Positions 6,995 to 15,123 of a stretch of 19,058 nucleotides of DNA are shown here, in pieces. The notes under the pieces were generated by a model that did not search any database, had not been told where the DNA came from, and saw only the letters and a program-made list of their open reading frames with translations. The position numbers were made by a program, and so were the translations under genes. The stretch is from assembly GCA_030688365.1 (NCBI GenBank), contig JAUYIE010000010.1:1-19058 (forward strand), written 5' to 3'. Within the stretch, counting starts at the first letter, position 1; every line of letters starts with the position of its first letter. The stretch is from a bacterium. Lineage in GTDB: Bacteria > Patescibacteria > ABY1 > JACQRZ01.

Positions 6995-7034
6995 TCTCTT
7001 ACTATAAATTGTTATATAGATTCCCGAGAAGTGA

Positions 7035-7078
7035 TTAACTTTATTCGATGTTCTATACGGCAATTCGAATAAAGCTAA
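7035..7078 (+). promoter_or_regulatory. Hairpin in the helicase 5' leader
   Basis: A 10-bp perfect stem CTTTATTCGA (7039-7048) with TCGAATAAAG (7065-7074), extendable to 13 of 14 pairs (7035-7048 with 7065-7078), with a 16-base loop. A T-rich run (7087-7093) follows about 9 bases later and a small TTCCC..GGG pair after that. Long structured leaders are known for cold-shock DEAD-box helicase mRNAs; a similar role here is inference. Confidence 0.55.
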
Positions 7079-7125
7079 ATAATTACTTTTTTTGTTTCCC
7101 TGTAAGGGTTGCAATACGGATTTCT

Positions 7126-8523
7126 ATGGCACAATATCAATCTTCTCGTTCGTCTGGTCGTGGTACGAGTACTAAGCGTTTTTCGTCAGGTTCAAGTCAT
7201 TTTGGGACAAGATCGGGATCAAAATCAAGCGCAACTACGTCTTCTGCGTCTTTTTCATCTTCAGGCGCAAAAACGAGCTATGGTGGGTCCAAACCAAGCT
7301 ATGGTTCTAATTCAGGAGGTAAACCGTTTGTCGGTGGCCGGTCATCATCACGCCCTTCATTTGGGGCTTTTGGGGGATCTCGTCGTCGTAAACCTGCCGT
7401 AAAAAAGAAGAAATTTGGTGATTATATTGATCCTGCTTTGTTTATCAAAAAGGCATCAACTTCCACACCTATCGTGCCAGTAGTCATCACTCACGCATTT
7501 GCTGATTTTGGACTTTGCAAAGAATTGAATCAAAATTTGGCACGAAAACGTTTTACTATTCCGACCCCTGTTCAAGATCACGGTATTCCTGTTGTTATGG
7601 AAGGAAAAGATATTATCGGTCTAGCAAATACGGGAACCGGTAAGACCGGCGCGTTTCTTTTGCCACTTATTCATAAAGTGTTCAAAGATCCTTCCCAGCG
7701 TGTGTTGATTGTCGCACCGACACGCGAGCTTGCTGTGCAGATTGACGATGATTTTCGTAGTTTTTCATATGGTATGAGAATTTTCTCTGCCGTATGTGTG
7801 GGAGGGACATCAATGCACAAGCAAATTTTTAATCTGAAGCGAAACCCGCATTTCCTCATCGGCACCCCAGGTCGTTTGAAGGATTTAGCGACACGAAAAT
7901 GTGTACAGTTTTCAACGTTTAATAACGTCGTTTTGGATGAGGTAGATCGTATGCTTGATATGGGTTTTATTGAACCCATCACAGAAATGCTTGCACAGCT
8001 ACCAAAAGTACGTCAGACATTGTTTTTTTCCGCAACCCTGCCTCCTCGCATAGGTGCGTTGACCAGTCAGTTTTTGTCCGATCCGACAACTATCGAGATC
8101 AGATCAGGAGTGACAGCGGATTCAGTGGATCAGGATGTGATTCGAGTAAAAGACAAGTCAATGAAATTTGAAGAGCTGAAAAAACTTTTGAAACAACCGG
8201 AGTTGTCCAAAGTATTGATTTTCAGTGAAACAAAGCGAGATGTAGAACGTCTTTCACGCGATCTTCAGGCTCAAGGGTTTAAAGCGGATTCTATCCACGG
8301 TGATAAAAAGCAACAGCAACGCCAGCGCGCGCTGGGATTGTTTCGCGATAACCGTGTGAAGATCCTCGTAGCGACCGACGTCGCGGCTCGAGGGCTGGAC
8401 ATCAAAGACATCACACACGTTATAAATTACACGATTCCCAATACTCACAATGATTATATTCACCGCATCGGTCGTACCGGTCGTGGCAGTAGCAAGGGAA
8501 TCGCTTTGACGTTTGTTGATTAA
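7126..8523 (+). CDS. DEAD-box RNA helicase with S/G/R-rich N-terminal tail
   Basis: ATP-dependent RNA helicase of the RhlE/CshA type, 465 residues, expected to unwind structured RNA or help ribosome assembly. Residues 1 to about 90 are a low-complexity Ser/Gly/Arg/Lys tail with SYGGSKPSYGSNSGG-like repeats, then a basic block (RRRKPAVKKKK). The core follows: Q-motif TPVQ, Walker A ANTGTGKT near 167, PTRELAVQ, TPGRL, the DEVD variant of DEAD at 271-274, SAT, VATDVAARGLD and HRIGRTGRG. The chain stops about 14 residues after motif VI, so there is no C-terminal extension; the disordered basic tail that relatives carry at the C-terminus is at the N-terminus here. The ATG at 7126 was chosen because the in-frame ATG at 7048 lies at the tip of the leader hairpin and would add an unrelated 26-residue hydrophobic peptide. 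TypA begins 22 bases downstream. Confidence 0.95.
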   Translation: MAQYQSSRSSGRGTSTKRFSSGSSHFGTRSGSKSSATTSSASFSSSGAKTSYGGSKPSYGSNSGGKPFVGGRSSSRPSFGAFGGSRRRKPAVKKKKFGDYIDPALFIKKASTSTPIVPVVITHAFADFGLCKELNQNLARKRFTIPTPVQDHGIPVVMEGKDIIGLANTGTGKTGAFLLPLIHKVFKDPSQRVLIVAPTRELAVQIDDDFRSFSYGMRIFSAVCVGGTSMHKQIFNLKRNPHFLIGTPGRLKDLATRKCVQFSTFNNVVLDEVDRMLDMGFIEPITEMLAQLPKVRQTLFFSATLPPRIGALTSQFLSDPTTIEIRSGVTADSVDQDVIRVKDKSMKFEELKKLLKQPELSKVLIFSETKRDVERLSRDLQAQGFKADSIHGDKKQQQRQRALGLFRDNRVKILVATDVAARGLDIKDITHVINYTIPNTHNDYIHRIGRTGRGSSKGIALTFVD

Positions 8524-8545
8524 CATTTTTTGACACGAAGATTAT

Positions 8546-10333
8546 ATGGAGATCAGAAATATAGCAATCATCGCTCACGTTGACCACGGCAAGACCACCT
8601 TGACCGATGCTTTGATGCGCCAGACCGGCATGGTCAAAGAGGGGACGACAATGGACTCAAATGCGTTGGAACTTGAGCGTGGTATTACGATTTATGCCAA
8701 AAATGCCTCTCTTATATATAAAGACACTAAAATAAACATTGTAGACACGCCGGGTCACGCGGACTTTGGTTCTGAAGTTGAACGCGTGCTTCGATCTATT
8801 GATTCAGTGCTTTTGGTTGTTGATGCACAGGAAGGCCCTATGCCACAGACTCGTTTTGTTTTGAAAAAATCTCTTGAGCTTGGACTCAAACCTATTGTCG
8901 TTATTAATAAAATAGATAAAGACGGCGCAGATCCGACATGGTGCGAAGAACAAGTACTTGAATTGTTTCTTGAGCTGGGTGCTACGGACGCGCAAGCGGA
9001 CTTTCCAGTGATGTATGCGATTTCTCGTCAAGGGATTGCGAAGAAACATCTTGATGACGAGTCAAGCGACCTTACTCCTCTTTTGGATATGATTTTAGAA
9101 AAAGTGCCGGTCGCATCATCTGATGAACTGACGGCAAAGCCATTACAATTTCAACCATTCAACCTTGCCTATGATAATTTTCTAGGTCGCATGGCGGTGG
9201 GACGTATTTATGAAGGAACGCTTATCCCAGGACAAAATGTATTTGTAAAAAAACCGGATGGACAGATGCGTACGGGAAAGATTTCAAAAATGTTTACATT
9301 CAAAGGATTGGAGCGCGTGGAAGCCCCGACTGCCACTTCAGGTGATATTGCATTGATCGCAGGATTACCTGATATAGATATCGGTGAGACTGTCACTTCT
9401 GATCAAAATATTGACCCGTTACCAGCGATTGCAATTGATGAGCCAACTATCGCTCTGACTTTTTTGGTAAATAATTCACCATTTGGTGGACGTGAAGGAA
9501 AGTTTGTTACATCGCGCCAGCTTCGTGAATATCTTGAACGCGAACTTGAGGTCAATGTCGGTCTTAAAATTGACTTTACATCGCCGGAAAGTTTCCGCGT
9601 GTATGGACGTGGTGAATTGCATATTGCTATTTTGCTTGAAAACATGCGTCGTGCGGGATATGAACTGCAAGTATCTCAACCGCAGGTTATTATCCATGAG
9701 GTTGACGGTGCCAAACATGAGCCATTTGAAGAAATTATCATTGATACGCCGGAAGAGTTCCAGGGTGCGATCATTGAGCGGTTGAGTAAACGCGGTTTTA
9801 TGTTGCAAGATATCATCCACAAAGGAGAGACGATTCGTCTTACTATGGAAGGGCCAACACGTGGTTTGTTGGGTTATCGTAATCAGTTTGTTGTTGATAC
9901 GAAAGGCGAAGGTATTTTGTCATCTCACTTTGTAGGATTCAAACCGTATGCAGGTGAAATCAGCAAACGAAATGTCGGATCCATGATTTCTATGGCATCA
10001 GGTAAAGCACTGGGTTTCAGTTTGTGGGGATTACAAGATCGTGGACAACTCTATATTGGTCCGACAGCGGAAGTGTATGAAGGTATGGTGATTGGGAATA
10101 CCGCAAAAGGAGAGGAGATGTCCGTCAACCCTACCAAAGGAAAACAACTTACCAACATGCGTTCATCAGGTGCAGACGATGCTATCAATCTTGCACCGCC
10201 ATTTGAACTCACGATTGAACGAGGTCTGGAGGTCATGGCAGATGATGAATATCTTGAAATCACACCCAAAAGTGTCCGACTACGTAAACAATATCTTAGC
10301 GAAACGGAACGAGTACGAGCCAAAAGGGCATAA
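8546..10333 (+). CDS. typA: Ribosome-binding GTPase TypA/BipA
   Basis: Translational GTPase of the TypA/BipA family, which binds the 70S ribosome and supports 50S assembly and growth in cold or stress. It is 595 residues, about the usual length. G1 AHVDHGKTT is at 10-18, the switch segment ERGITIYAKN near 50, G3 DTPGHADF near 72 and G4 NKID near 127. Then come EF-Tu-like domain II, EF-G-like domains III and V, and the TypA-specific C-terminal domain with GLLGYRNQF and the ending LRKQYLSETERVRAKRA. All GTPase motifs are intact. It lies 22 bases after the helicase gene with no terminator between, so the two probably share a transcript and a ribosome/RNA role. No Shine-Dalgarno precedes the ATG. 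Confidence 0.97.
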   Translation: MEIRNIAIIAHVDHGKTTLTDALMRQTGMVKEGTTMDSNALELERGITIYAKNASLIYKDTKINIVDTPGHADFGSEVERVLRSIDSVLLVVDAQEGPMPQTRFVLKKSLELGLKPIVVINKIDKDGADPTWCEEQVLELFLELGATDAQADFPVMYAISRQGIAKKHLDDESSDLTPLLDMILEKVPVASSDELTAKPLQFQPFNLAYDNFLGRMAVGRIYEGTLIPGQNVFVKKPDGQMRTGKISKMFTFKGLERVEAPTATSGDIALIAGLPDIDIGETVTSDQNIDPLPAIAIDEPTIALTFLVNNSPFGGREGKFVTSRQLREYLERELEVNVGLKIDFTSPESFRVYGRGELHIAILLENMRRAGYELQVSQPQVIIHEVDGAKHEPFEEIIIDTPEEFQGAIIERLSKRGFMLQDIIHKGETIRLTMEGPTRGLLGYRNQFVVDTKGEGILSSHFVGFKPYAGEISKRNVGSMISMASGKALGFSLWGLQDRGQLYIGPTAEVYEGMVIGNTAKGEEMSVNPTKGKQLTNMRSSGADDAINLAPPFELTIERGLEVMADDEYLEITPKSVRLRKQYLSETERVRAKRA

Positions 10334-10371
10334 GTTTGCGCTACGAGTGCGTGTTTGATACCATAGGAGCA

Positions 10372-10377
10372 TATAAT
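10372..10377 (+). promoter_or_regulatory. -10 element before the nucleotidyltransferase gene
   Basis: A perfect TATAAT lies 12 bases before the ATG at 10390, predicting transcription from near 10384 and a leader of about 6 nt. No good -35 at 16-18 bases is seen. Confidence 0.45.
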
Positions 10378-10389
10378 TTTAAAAGATTT

Positions 10390-10854
10390 ATGGAAAATCA
10401 TAAAAAAATTGTAGTGGTCGTCAGTGGTGGTTTTGATCCTGTGCATATTGGTCATGTTCGCATGTTTAATGAAGCAAAAGCGCTGGGGGATGAATTGGTG
10501 GTGATTCTTAACAACGACAATTGGTTAAAAAAGAAAAAACGGTACGCCTTCATGCCCCAAGAGGAGCGGAAAGAAATCATAGAGGCGTTTCGTGCAGTGG
10601 ATCGAGTAGTATTTACGCATCATTCGGAAAATCCTACCGACATGAGTGTGTGTGAGATGTTGGAAAAAATCCATCCTGATATTTTTGCTCAAGGGGGAGA
10701 CCGTGATAACGATGATGCTCACAATACCAGCTCTTCTTTAAAACCTGAATATGAACTGTGTGATCGGCTTGGTATCAAAATGATGTTCAATGTCGGTGAA
10801 GGGGGAAAAGTGCAGTCATCTTCATGGCTGATTGAAAAAGCACAAGAAAAATAA
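10390..10854 (+). CDS. Cytidylyltransferase-like nucleotidyltransferase
   Basis: 154-residue enzyme of the nucleotidyltransferase superfamily that includes RfaE/HldE C-terminal domains and glycerol-3-phosphate cytidylyltransferase. These transfer a nucleotide to a sugar- or alcohol-phosphate, or an adenylyl group to pantetheine- or FAD-type substrates. GGFDPVHIGH (13-22) is the N-terminal nucleotide-binding motif with HxGH at 19-22. GGDRD near 97 is the second conserved segment, and an SSS run near 140 corresponds to the C-terminal (I/S)SS motif. The exact substrate cannot be read from sequence. The ATG at 10390 fits the fold start; an upstream TTG at 10336 would add 18 unrelated residues. 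The malic enzyme gene follows 10 bases later, probably in the same transcript. Confidence 0.88.
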   Translation: MENHKKIVVVVSGGFDPVHIGHVRMFNEAKALGDELVVILNNDNWLKKKKRYAFMPQEERKEIIEAFRAVDRVVFTHHSENPTDMSVCEMLEKIHPDIFAQGGDRDNDDAHNTSSSLKPEYELCDRLGIKMMFNVGEGGKVQSSSWLIEKAQEK

Positions 10855-10864
10855 GCTGATCTAT

Positions 10865-12010
10865 ATGGATATTCGTGAAGAATCACTTGCGCTTCACAAA
10901 AAACTCAAGGGAAAAATTTCTCTTGGGGTGAAAACGTCTATCACATCGCGTCACGATCTTTCGCTTGCATACACGCCGGGTGTCGCGGCAGTGTGTCAGG
11001 AAATCGCGAACGATATATCAAAAGTATGGGAATATACATCGCGAGGAAACTGGGTGGCGGTGGTGACTGATGGTACTGCCGTGCTCGGTCTTGGCGATAT
11101 TGGGCCGGAAGCGGGGTTGCCGGTCATGGAAGGGAAAGCGGTGTTGTTTAAAGAATTTGCCGGCGTTGACGCGTTTCCAATTGCGTTACGGACAAAAGAT
11201 CCGGAAGAAATTATTAATATCGTCAAAGCAATCGCGCCGTCATTTGGCGGAATCAATTTGGAAGATATCAGCGCGCCTCGTTGTTTTTATATTGAAGAAC
11301 GGCTAAAAAAAGAACTGGATATTCCCGTTTTTCATGATGACCAGCATGGCACGGCTATCGTGGTATTGGCAGGACTTATTAATGCATTGGCTCTCACACA
11401 GAGAAAATTTGAAACTACGCGATTTGTCATCAGCGGTGCGGGGGCGGCGGGTGTCGCGATAACAAAAATACTTCTTTCTCAAGGCGCGAAAGATATCGTT
11501 GTGCTGGATAGCAAAGGAATTGTGTCGGTGGGGCGAGCTGGATTGACAGATATCAAGCAATGGCTCATACAACATACAAATCCTCATCACACGGAGGGGG
11601 ATATTGCTGATGCATTGACTGGCGCTGATGTGTTTATCGGCGTGAGTGCGCCGGGGACAGTTTCTGAAGATATGATTCGGTCAATGAACAAAAATGCTAT
11701 TGTATTTTCTCTTGCAAACCCTACTCCAGAAATCATGCCCGAGGTTGCCAAAGCGGGCGGGGCACGCATCATCGCGACCGGTAGAAGTGATTATCCCAAC
11801 CAAGTCAACAATGTGCTTGCATTCCCGGGGATATTTCGCGGTGTGCTTGATGCGCGCGCGCCATCCATAACCGAAGAGATGAAATTAGTAGCCGCACGAG
11901 CACTGGCGCGATACGTGGAGAAACCTGATGAAGAACACATTATCCCCGACTGTCTTGATAAGGGGGTGGTACAGATTGTCGCGGATGCGGTGAAGAGTTG
12001 TATTTCCTGA
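10865..12010 (+). CDS. NAD(P)-dependent malic enzyme
   Basis: Oxidative decarboxylation of malate to pyruvate and CO2 with reduction of NAD(P). It is 381 residues, the short bacterial type without the phosphotransacetylase-like extension of MaeB. The malate and metal site is complete: Tyr36 in SLAYTPGVA, catalytic Lys91 in GKAVLFK, E133-D134 in LEDISAP and D158-D159 in HDDQHGTA. The Rossmann motif GAGAAG is at 191-196, and the later SLANPTPEI segment is typical. The ATG at 10865 follows the upstream gene by 10 bases and matches the family start. No other citrate-cycle gene is in the window, so in a fermentative small-genome bacterium the enzyme probably supplies pyruvate or reduced cofactor. 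Cofactor preference (NAD or NADP) is not decided. Confidence 0.95.
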   Translation: MDIREESLALHKKLKGKISLGVKTSITSRHDLSLAYTPGVAAVCQEIANDISKVWEYTSRGNWVAVVTDGTAVLGLGDIGPEAGLPVMEGKAVLFKEFAGVDAFPIALRTKDPEEIINIVKAIAPSFGGINLEDISAPRCFYIEERLKKELDIPVFHDDQHGTAIVVLAGLINALALTQRKFETTRFVISGAGAAGVAITKILLSQGAKDIVVLDSKGIVSVGRAGLTDIKQWLIQHTNPHHTEGDIADALTGADVFIGVSAPGTVSEDMIRSMNKNAIVFSLANPTPEIMPEVAKAGGARIIATGRSDYPNQVNNVLAFPGIFRGVLDARAPSITEEMKLVAARALARYVEKPDEEHIIPDCLDKGVVQIVADAVKSCIS

Positions 12011-12081
12011 TGTGGATTCGTGGCTTATTGTAAAAGCGAAGGAAAAATAACTGATACAGGTAAAGAAAATCGCGTGAGGTA

Positions 12082-12090
12082 TGGTATACT
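12082..12090 (+). promoter_or_regulatory. Extended -10 promoter of the antiporter gene
   Basis: TGGTATACT: TG plus one base and the -10 TATACT (12085-12090), with no good -35. Predicted start near 12097, which excludes an in-frame ATG at 12081 as the translation start and supports the ATG at 12126. Confidence 0.65.
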
Positions 12091-12125
12091 GTTGTAGTGG
12101 CAGTATTTTTTGTTTAAAAAGAAAC

Positions 12126-13805
12126 ATGGATAATATTTTTTTCCAAATTAGTATATTGTTGGCGATGACGGTGGCTATCGCTTTTGTTATACGACTAATG
12201 CGCCAACCTCTCATAATCGCGTACATTGTGGCGGGAATTATTGCCGGTCCGATGTTTTTCAATTTATTGCATGGAGATAAGGATATGTATGAGGCGTTTG
12301 CGCAGTTTGGGGTGGTGTTACTCTTATTCATTATCGGTCTCAACCTTAATTTCAAGCACTTAAAAAGCATAGGACGCGCCTCGTTTATCACGGGAATCGG
12401 ACAGGTTCTTTTTACGTCAATTGTTGGCGTTTTATTATTGTTGGCTCTTGATTTCTCGCTTCTATCCGCGATTTACTTAGCCGTGGCAATCACATTTTCC
12501 AGTACGATCATAATCATGAAGCTTTTATCTGACAAAAAAGAAACAGAAACCGTCTATGGGCGACATACGATCGGGCTGATGCTGGTTCAGGATGTGATTG
12601 CTGTTCTTATAATGATTTTTATCGGTATCATGAAGGATGGCAACGGTCTCACAAGCTCATTTTTAGCATTAGCGTTGAAAGGGGTGGTGGTACTCGCAAT
12701 CATTATATTGGTATCCAGATATTTACTTCCAAAACTTCTCAATCGTATATCCAATTCCAGTGAACTGCTTTTTATTTTTACGGTTACATGGTGTTTTGGT
12801 TTGGCGAGTGTATTATATTTTTTAGGATTCTCTATAGAGATTGGCGCGATCATCGCAGGTATATCCTTAAGCTCTTCACCGTATCAACTGGAGATCGCGA
12901 GTCGTATAAAGCCTCTAAGGGATTTTTTCTTGATTCTTTTTTTTATCGTCCTCGGTAGTCAAATGGCAATAGGATCAATGAACTCTATCTGGATTCCCGG
13001 TATAGCGCTATCGCTGTTTATCCTTATTGGAAATCCTCTTATACTGTATTTGATTTTCCGCATGTTGAAATTCACAAGACGCAATAGTTTTCTTGCGGGA
13101 TTGACTGCGGCGCAGGTAAGTGAATTTGGTTTTGTTGTCTTGTTTACCGGTGGACAGGTTGTTCATTTGGATGAAAATTTGGTATCAATTTTTACCCTTG
13201 TAGCCATAACAACGATCTTCATCTCTTCGTACATGATTATCTATAGTAATAAGATATATAAGATATTACTTCCGTTTTTCAACTTGTTTGGCCCGGATAA
13301 GCATCGTCAAAGAGAACGAGTGCCGGCTATGTATGATACATGGGTTGTTGGCTATCATCGTATTGGTATGAGAGTATGTTATGCGTTAAAAAAGACAAAA
13401 ACAAAATTTAGTGTTATTGATTATGACCCCAGCGCCATACATGAATTGAACAAACGCAACATACCTGCCATCTTTGGAGATATCGCCGATGCTGAATTTT
13501 TGGGTAGTCTGCCGATTGCCGGCGCTCGGATGATTATAATGACCATACCGTCATTGGATGATCAGATCAATCTTATAAGGCAGGTGCGCAGATTGAATTC
13601 AAAAATTATCATCCTTGCAAGCGCCTACCACTATGAGCATTCAAAGATATTATACGCCGTCGGAGCTGATTATGTGATGATGCCACACCTTTTGGGCGCC
13701 AATTGGATATCCGGCGTGCTTATGAACAAACGTTTAACCAAAAAATATTTTACGACACTGAAAGACGAGCAAGTGGGCGGGATTGAGAATATGTTGCCTG
13801 TTTGA
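12126..13805 (+). CDS. CPA2 cation:proton antiporter with RCK/TrkA-N domain (KefB-like)
   Basis: Membrane antiporter exchanging K+ or Na+ for protons, 559 residues. The first about 380 residues hold roughly 12 hydrophobic segments of the Na+/H+ exchanger fold, with QPLIIAYIVAGIIAGP near 27, an FSSTIII segment near 125 and the QD pair of Kef/CPA2 proteins in LVQDVIAVL near 155. A cytoplasmic TrkA-N nucleotide-binding domain follows from about 403, with the glycine-rich turn as GYHRIG (usual GxGxxG, middle Gly replaced by His) and VIDYDP after the second strand. There is no TrkA-C domain. It is downstream of malic enzyme but has its own promoter. KefB- or KefC-type potassium efflux is plausible, but ion choice is not readable from sequence. 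Confidence 0.93.
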   Translation: MDNIFFQISILLAMTVAIAFVIRLMRQPLIIAYIVAGIIAGPMFFNLLHGDKDMYEAFAQFGVVLLLFIIGLNLNFKHLKSIGRASFITGIGQVLFTSIVGVLLLLALDFSLLSAIYLAVAITFSSTIIIMKLLSDKKETETVYGRHTIGLMLVQDVIAVLIMIFIGIMKDGNGLTSSFLALALKGVVVLAIIILVSRYLLPKLLNRISNSSELLFIFTVTWCFGLASVLYFLGFSIEIGAIIAGISLSSSPYQLEIASRIKPLRDFFLILFFIVLGSQMAIGSMNSIWIPGIALSLFILIGNPLILYLIFRMLKFTRRNSFLAGLTAAQVSEFGFVVLFTGGQVVHLDENLVSIFTLVAITTIFISSYMIIYSNKIYKILLPFFNLFGPDKHRQRERVPAMYDTWVVGYHRIGMRVCYALKKTKTKFSVIDYDPSAIHELNKRNIPAIFGDIADAEFLGSLPIAGARMIIMTIPSLDDQINLIRQVRRLNSKIIILASAYHYEHSKILYAVGADYVMMPHLLGANWISGVLMNKRLTKKYFTTLKDEQVGGIENMLPV

Positions 13806-13843
13806 TTGGATAACGTACGTAGGATAGCTCCCATCATAAACAC

Positions 13844-13872
13844 TTGCATGTTTTTTAAGGACATGGTATATT
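13844..13872 (+). promoter_or_regulatory. Promoter of the small acidic protein gene
   Basis: TTGCAT (13844-13849), a 17-base spacer and TATATT (13867-13872) with TG one base upstream of the -10. Predicted start near 13879, about 29 nt before the ATG. Confidence 0.75.
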
Positions 13873-13907
13873 CACTAAGTTCTAGTTTATTCATAAATAC
13901 TACGTAT

Positions 13908-14057
13908 ATGGACGAAGAAACAAACGTAGACGCAACGATGCCGGCAGATAATTCTGCTACAACTGCTACACCAGCAGATGACACAGCACCGGCAAACGAC
14001 GACGGCAATCAGACGCCGGCAACCGACGGTCAAGCGACCGAAGGAGCTACAGAGTAA
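13908..14057 (+). CDS. 49-residue acidic, disordered orphan protein
   Basis: The product is made almost only of Ala, Thr, Asp, Glu, Pro, Gly, Asn and Gln (PADNSATTATPADDTAPAND) with no Lys, Arg, aromatic or Cys residue, so it should be disordered and strongly acidic. It lacks a signal peptide, membrane segment or known motif. Its reality is supported by context: a promoter with correct spacing 36 bases before the ATG and a perfect 12-bp terminator 13 bases after the stop make a complete single-gene unit. The ATG at 13908 was chosen because an upstream in-frame extension to 13806 would run through the promoter. Function unknown. Confidence 0.7.
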   Translation: MDEETNVDATMPADNSATTATPADDTAPANDDGNQTPATDGQATEGATE

Positions 14058-14070
14058 TTTATTGCTCGTA

Positions 14071-14102
14071 AAAAATCGCGGGTAGCAATGCCCGCGATTT
14101 TT
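14071..14102 (+). terminator. Strong Rho-independent terminator
   Basis: A 12-bp perfect stem AAAAATCGCGGG (14071-14082) with CCCGCGATTTTT (14091-14102) and an 8-base loop. The A and T runs make it work in either direction in principle. It is the strongest terminator in the window. Confidence 0.93.
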
Positions 14103-14111
14103 GGTACCAAT

Positions 14112-14139
14112 TTTACTGTAACTCTCTGCCTATTATGAT
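14112..14139 (+). promoter_or_regulatory. Weak promoter-like pair in the gap before TMEM175
   Basis: TTTACT (14112-14117), a 16-base spacer and TATGAT (14134-14139). The 150 bases that follow hold only short stems (CTTTAC/GTAAAG, GTGGGT/ACCCAC and GGCA/TGCC) and no terminator or coding frame. It may give a longer-leader transcript of the next gene or be chance. Confidence 0.3.
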
Positions 14140-14290
14140 TTCATAGTACATGCTTTACAGTCCTTACCGTGGGTAAAGATCAGGATCAGTGCCGAAAGAC
14201 CCACTAACACTTTCTTTGTGGCAATATGCCGATTAGTATTTATTACAATACCATACAATAGATTTATTATCACTGAAGTTTGTAACGATA

Positions 14291-14299
14291 TGATATACT
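14291..14299 (+). promoter_or_regulatory. Extended -10 promoter of the TMEM175-like gene
   Basis: TGATATACT: TG plus one base and TATACT (14294-14299), with no clear -35. The expected start, about 7 bases on, coincides with the ATG at 14306, predicting a leaderless mRNA. Confidence 0.65.
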
Positions 14300-14305
14300 A
14301 TATTC

Positions 14306-15022
14306 ATGAACAAACTTCGTCTTACAACCTTAGCTGACGGGATTTTTGCCATCGTCATGACGCTGATGGTTTTGAATTTAAAGGTTCCAGAGCTCATCGG
14401 TTTAGTTAGTAGTCAAAAGTTGTGGTCAGCATTACTTATGCTGACTCCGGCATTTGTTAGTTATATATTGAGTTTTGCAGTATTGACCAACTATTGGATG
14501 GCACATCATTATGTTGTATCTATTTACGCTCAAAATATTGACCGTCGTCTGATATTTTGGAACATGTCGTTTTTGATGGCAATATCGCTTATCCCATTTT
14601 CTGCACACTTATTAGGTAGTTATGTTACCACACCACTTTCTATTTGGTTTTTTAGTTTGCATATCATTGTGATAGGCGCATTGTTACATCACTTGTTTTA
14701 TTACACATTGCGGGCAACTAATATTCGAAACTCATCAGCTATTACTCAAAAAGATATTCAACTGACCTATATCCGTATTTTCATTCCCCCAATATGTGCT
14801 GTTTTGGCGGTCTATTTGAGTTTTTTTAACACAAAAGTTTCCATCTATTTTCTTGTATTTGCTGTTGTGTTCAATCTCCTACCTGGTGTCTTACATAGAC
14901 TAGATAGGATATTGGGAACGTTGCTTACAAAGCAAGCAATTCAAAAGAGAGTGTTGTCTGTACGAGTGCAAACATCACGAAATCACAAAAAAGTGGCGAA
15001 GGTAGCGTGGGTTATCAAGTAA
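14306..15022 (+). CDS. TMEM175 (DUF1211) family membrane protein
   Basis: 238 residues with six hydrophobic segments, the size and layout of one bacterial TMEM175 repeat. Bacterial members form tetrameric potassium-permeable channels. The hallmark R-x3-FSD-G-x-FAI motif of the first helix appears as RLTTLADGIFAIVMTLMVL (residues 5-23), with Arg, Asp, Gly and FAI kept but Phe-Ser replaced by Leu-Ala. A basic tail (RVQTSRNHKKVAKVAW) ends the protein on the cytoplasmic side. It stands alone between the small acidic gene and pyrG, though the upstream cation antiporter hints at a shared role in ion balance. Family assignment is good; channel activity is inferred. Confidence 0.88.
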   Translation: MNKLRLTTLADGIFAIVMTLMVLNLKVPELIGLVSSQKLWSALLMLTPAFVSYILSFAVLTNYWMAHHYVVSIYAQNIDRRLIFWNMSFLMAISLIPFSAHLLGSYVTTPLSIWFFSLHIIVIGALLHHLFYYTLRATNIRNSSAITQKDIQLTYIRIFIPPICAVLAVYLSFFNTKVSIYFLVFAVVFNLLPGVLHRLDRILGTLLTKQAIQKRVLSVRVQTSRNHKKVAKVAWVIK

Positions 15023-15123
15023 TATCCAGATCTCATAAAACGTTTTACAGAAATGCTCTTGCATTTTTAGTATATTTTAGTAGAGTGCTTATAGCGTACC
15101 AGACTTAAAATAAGATAAAGATT

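Noticed and set aside
7048..7125. Upstream in-frame ATG for the DEAD-box helicase
   Set aside because: It sits at the apex of a leader hairpin and adds a hydrophobic peptide not typical of the family; the tail starting MAQYQSSRSSGRG at 7126 is a better start.
7109..7402. A 97-codon frame overlapping the helicase tail
   Set aside because: It is a frame-shifted reading of low-complexity Ser/Gly/Arg codons.
12081..12125. Upstream in-frame ATG of the antiporter
   Set aside because: It lies on the extended -10 element, upstream of the expected transcript start.
13806..13907. N-terminal extension of the 49-residue acidic protein
   Set aside because: It runs through the -35 and -10 of a well-spaced promoter and differs sharply in composition.
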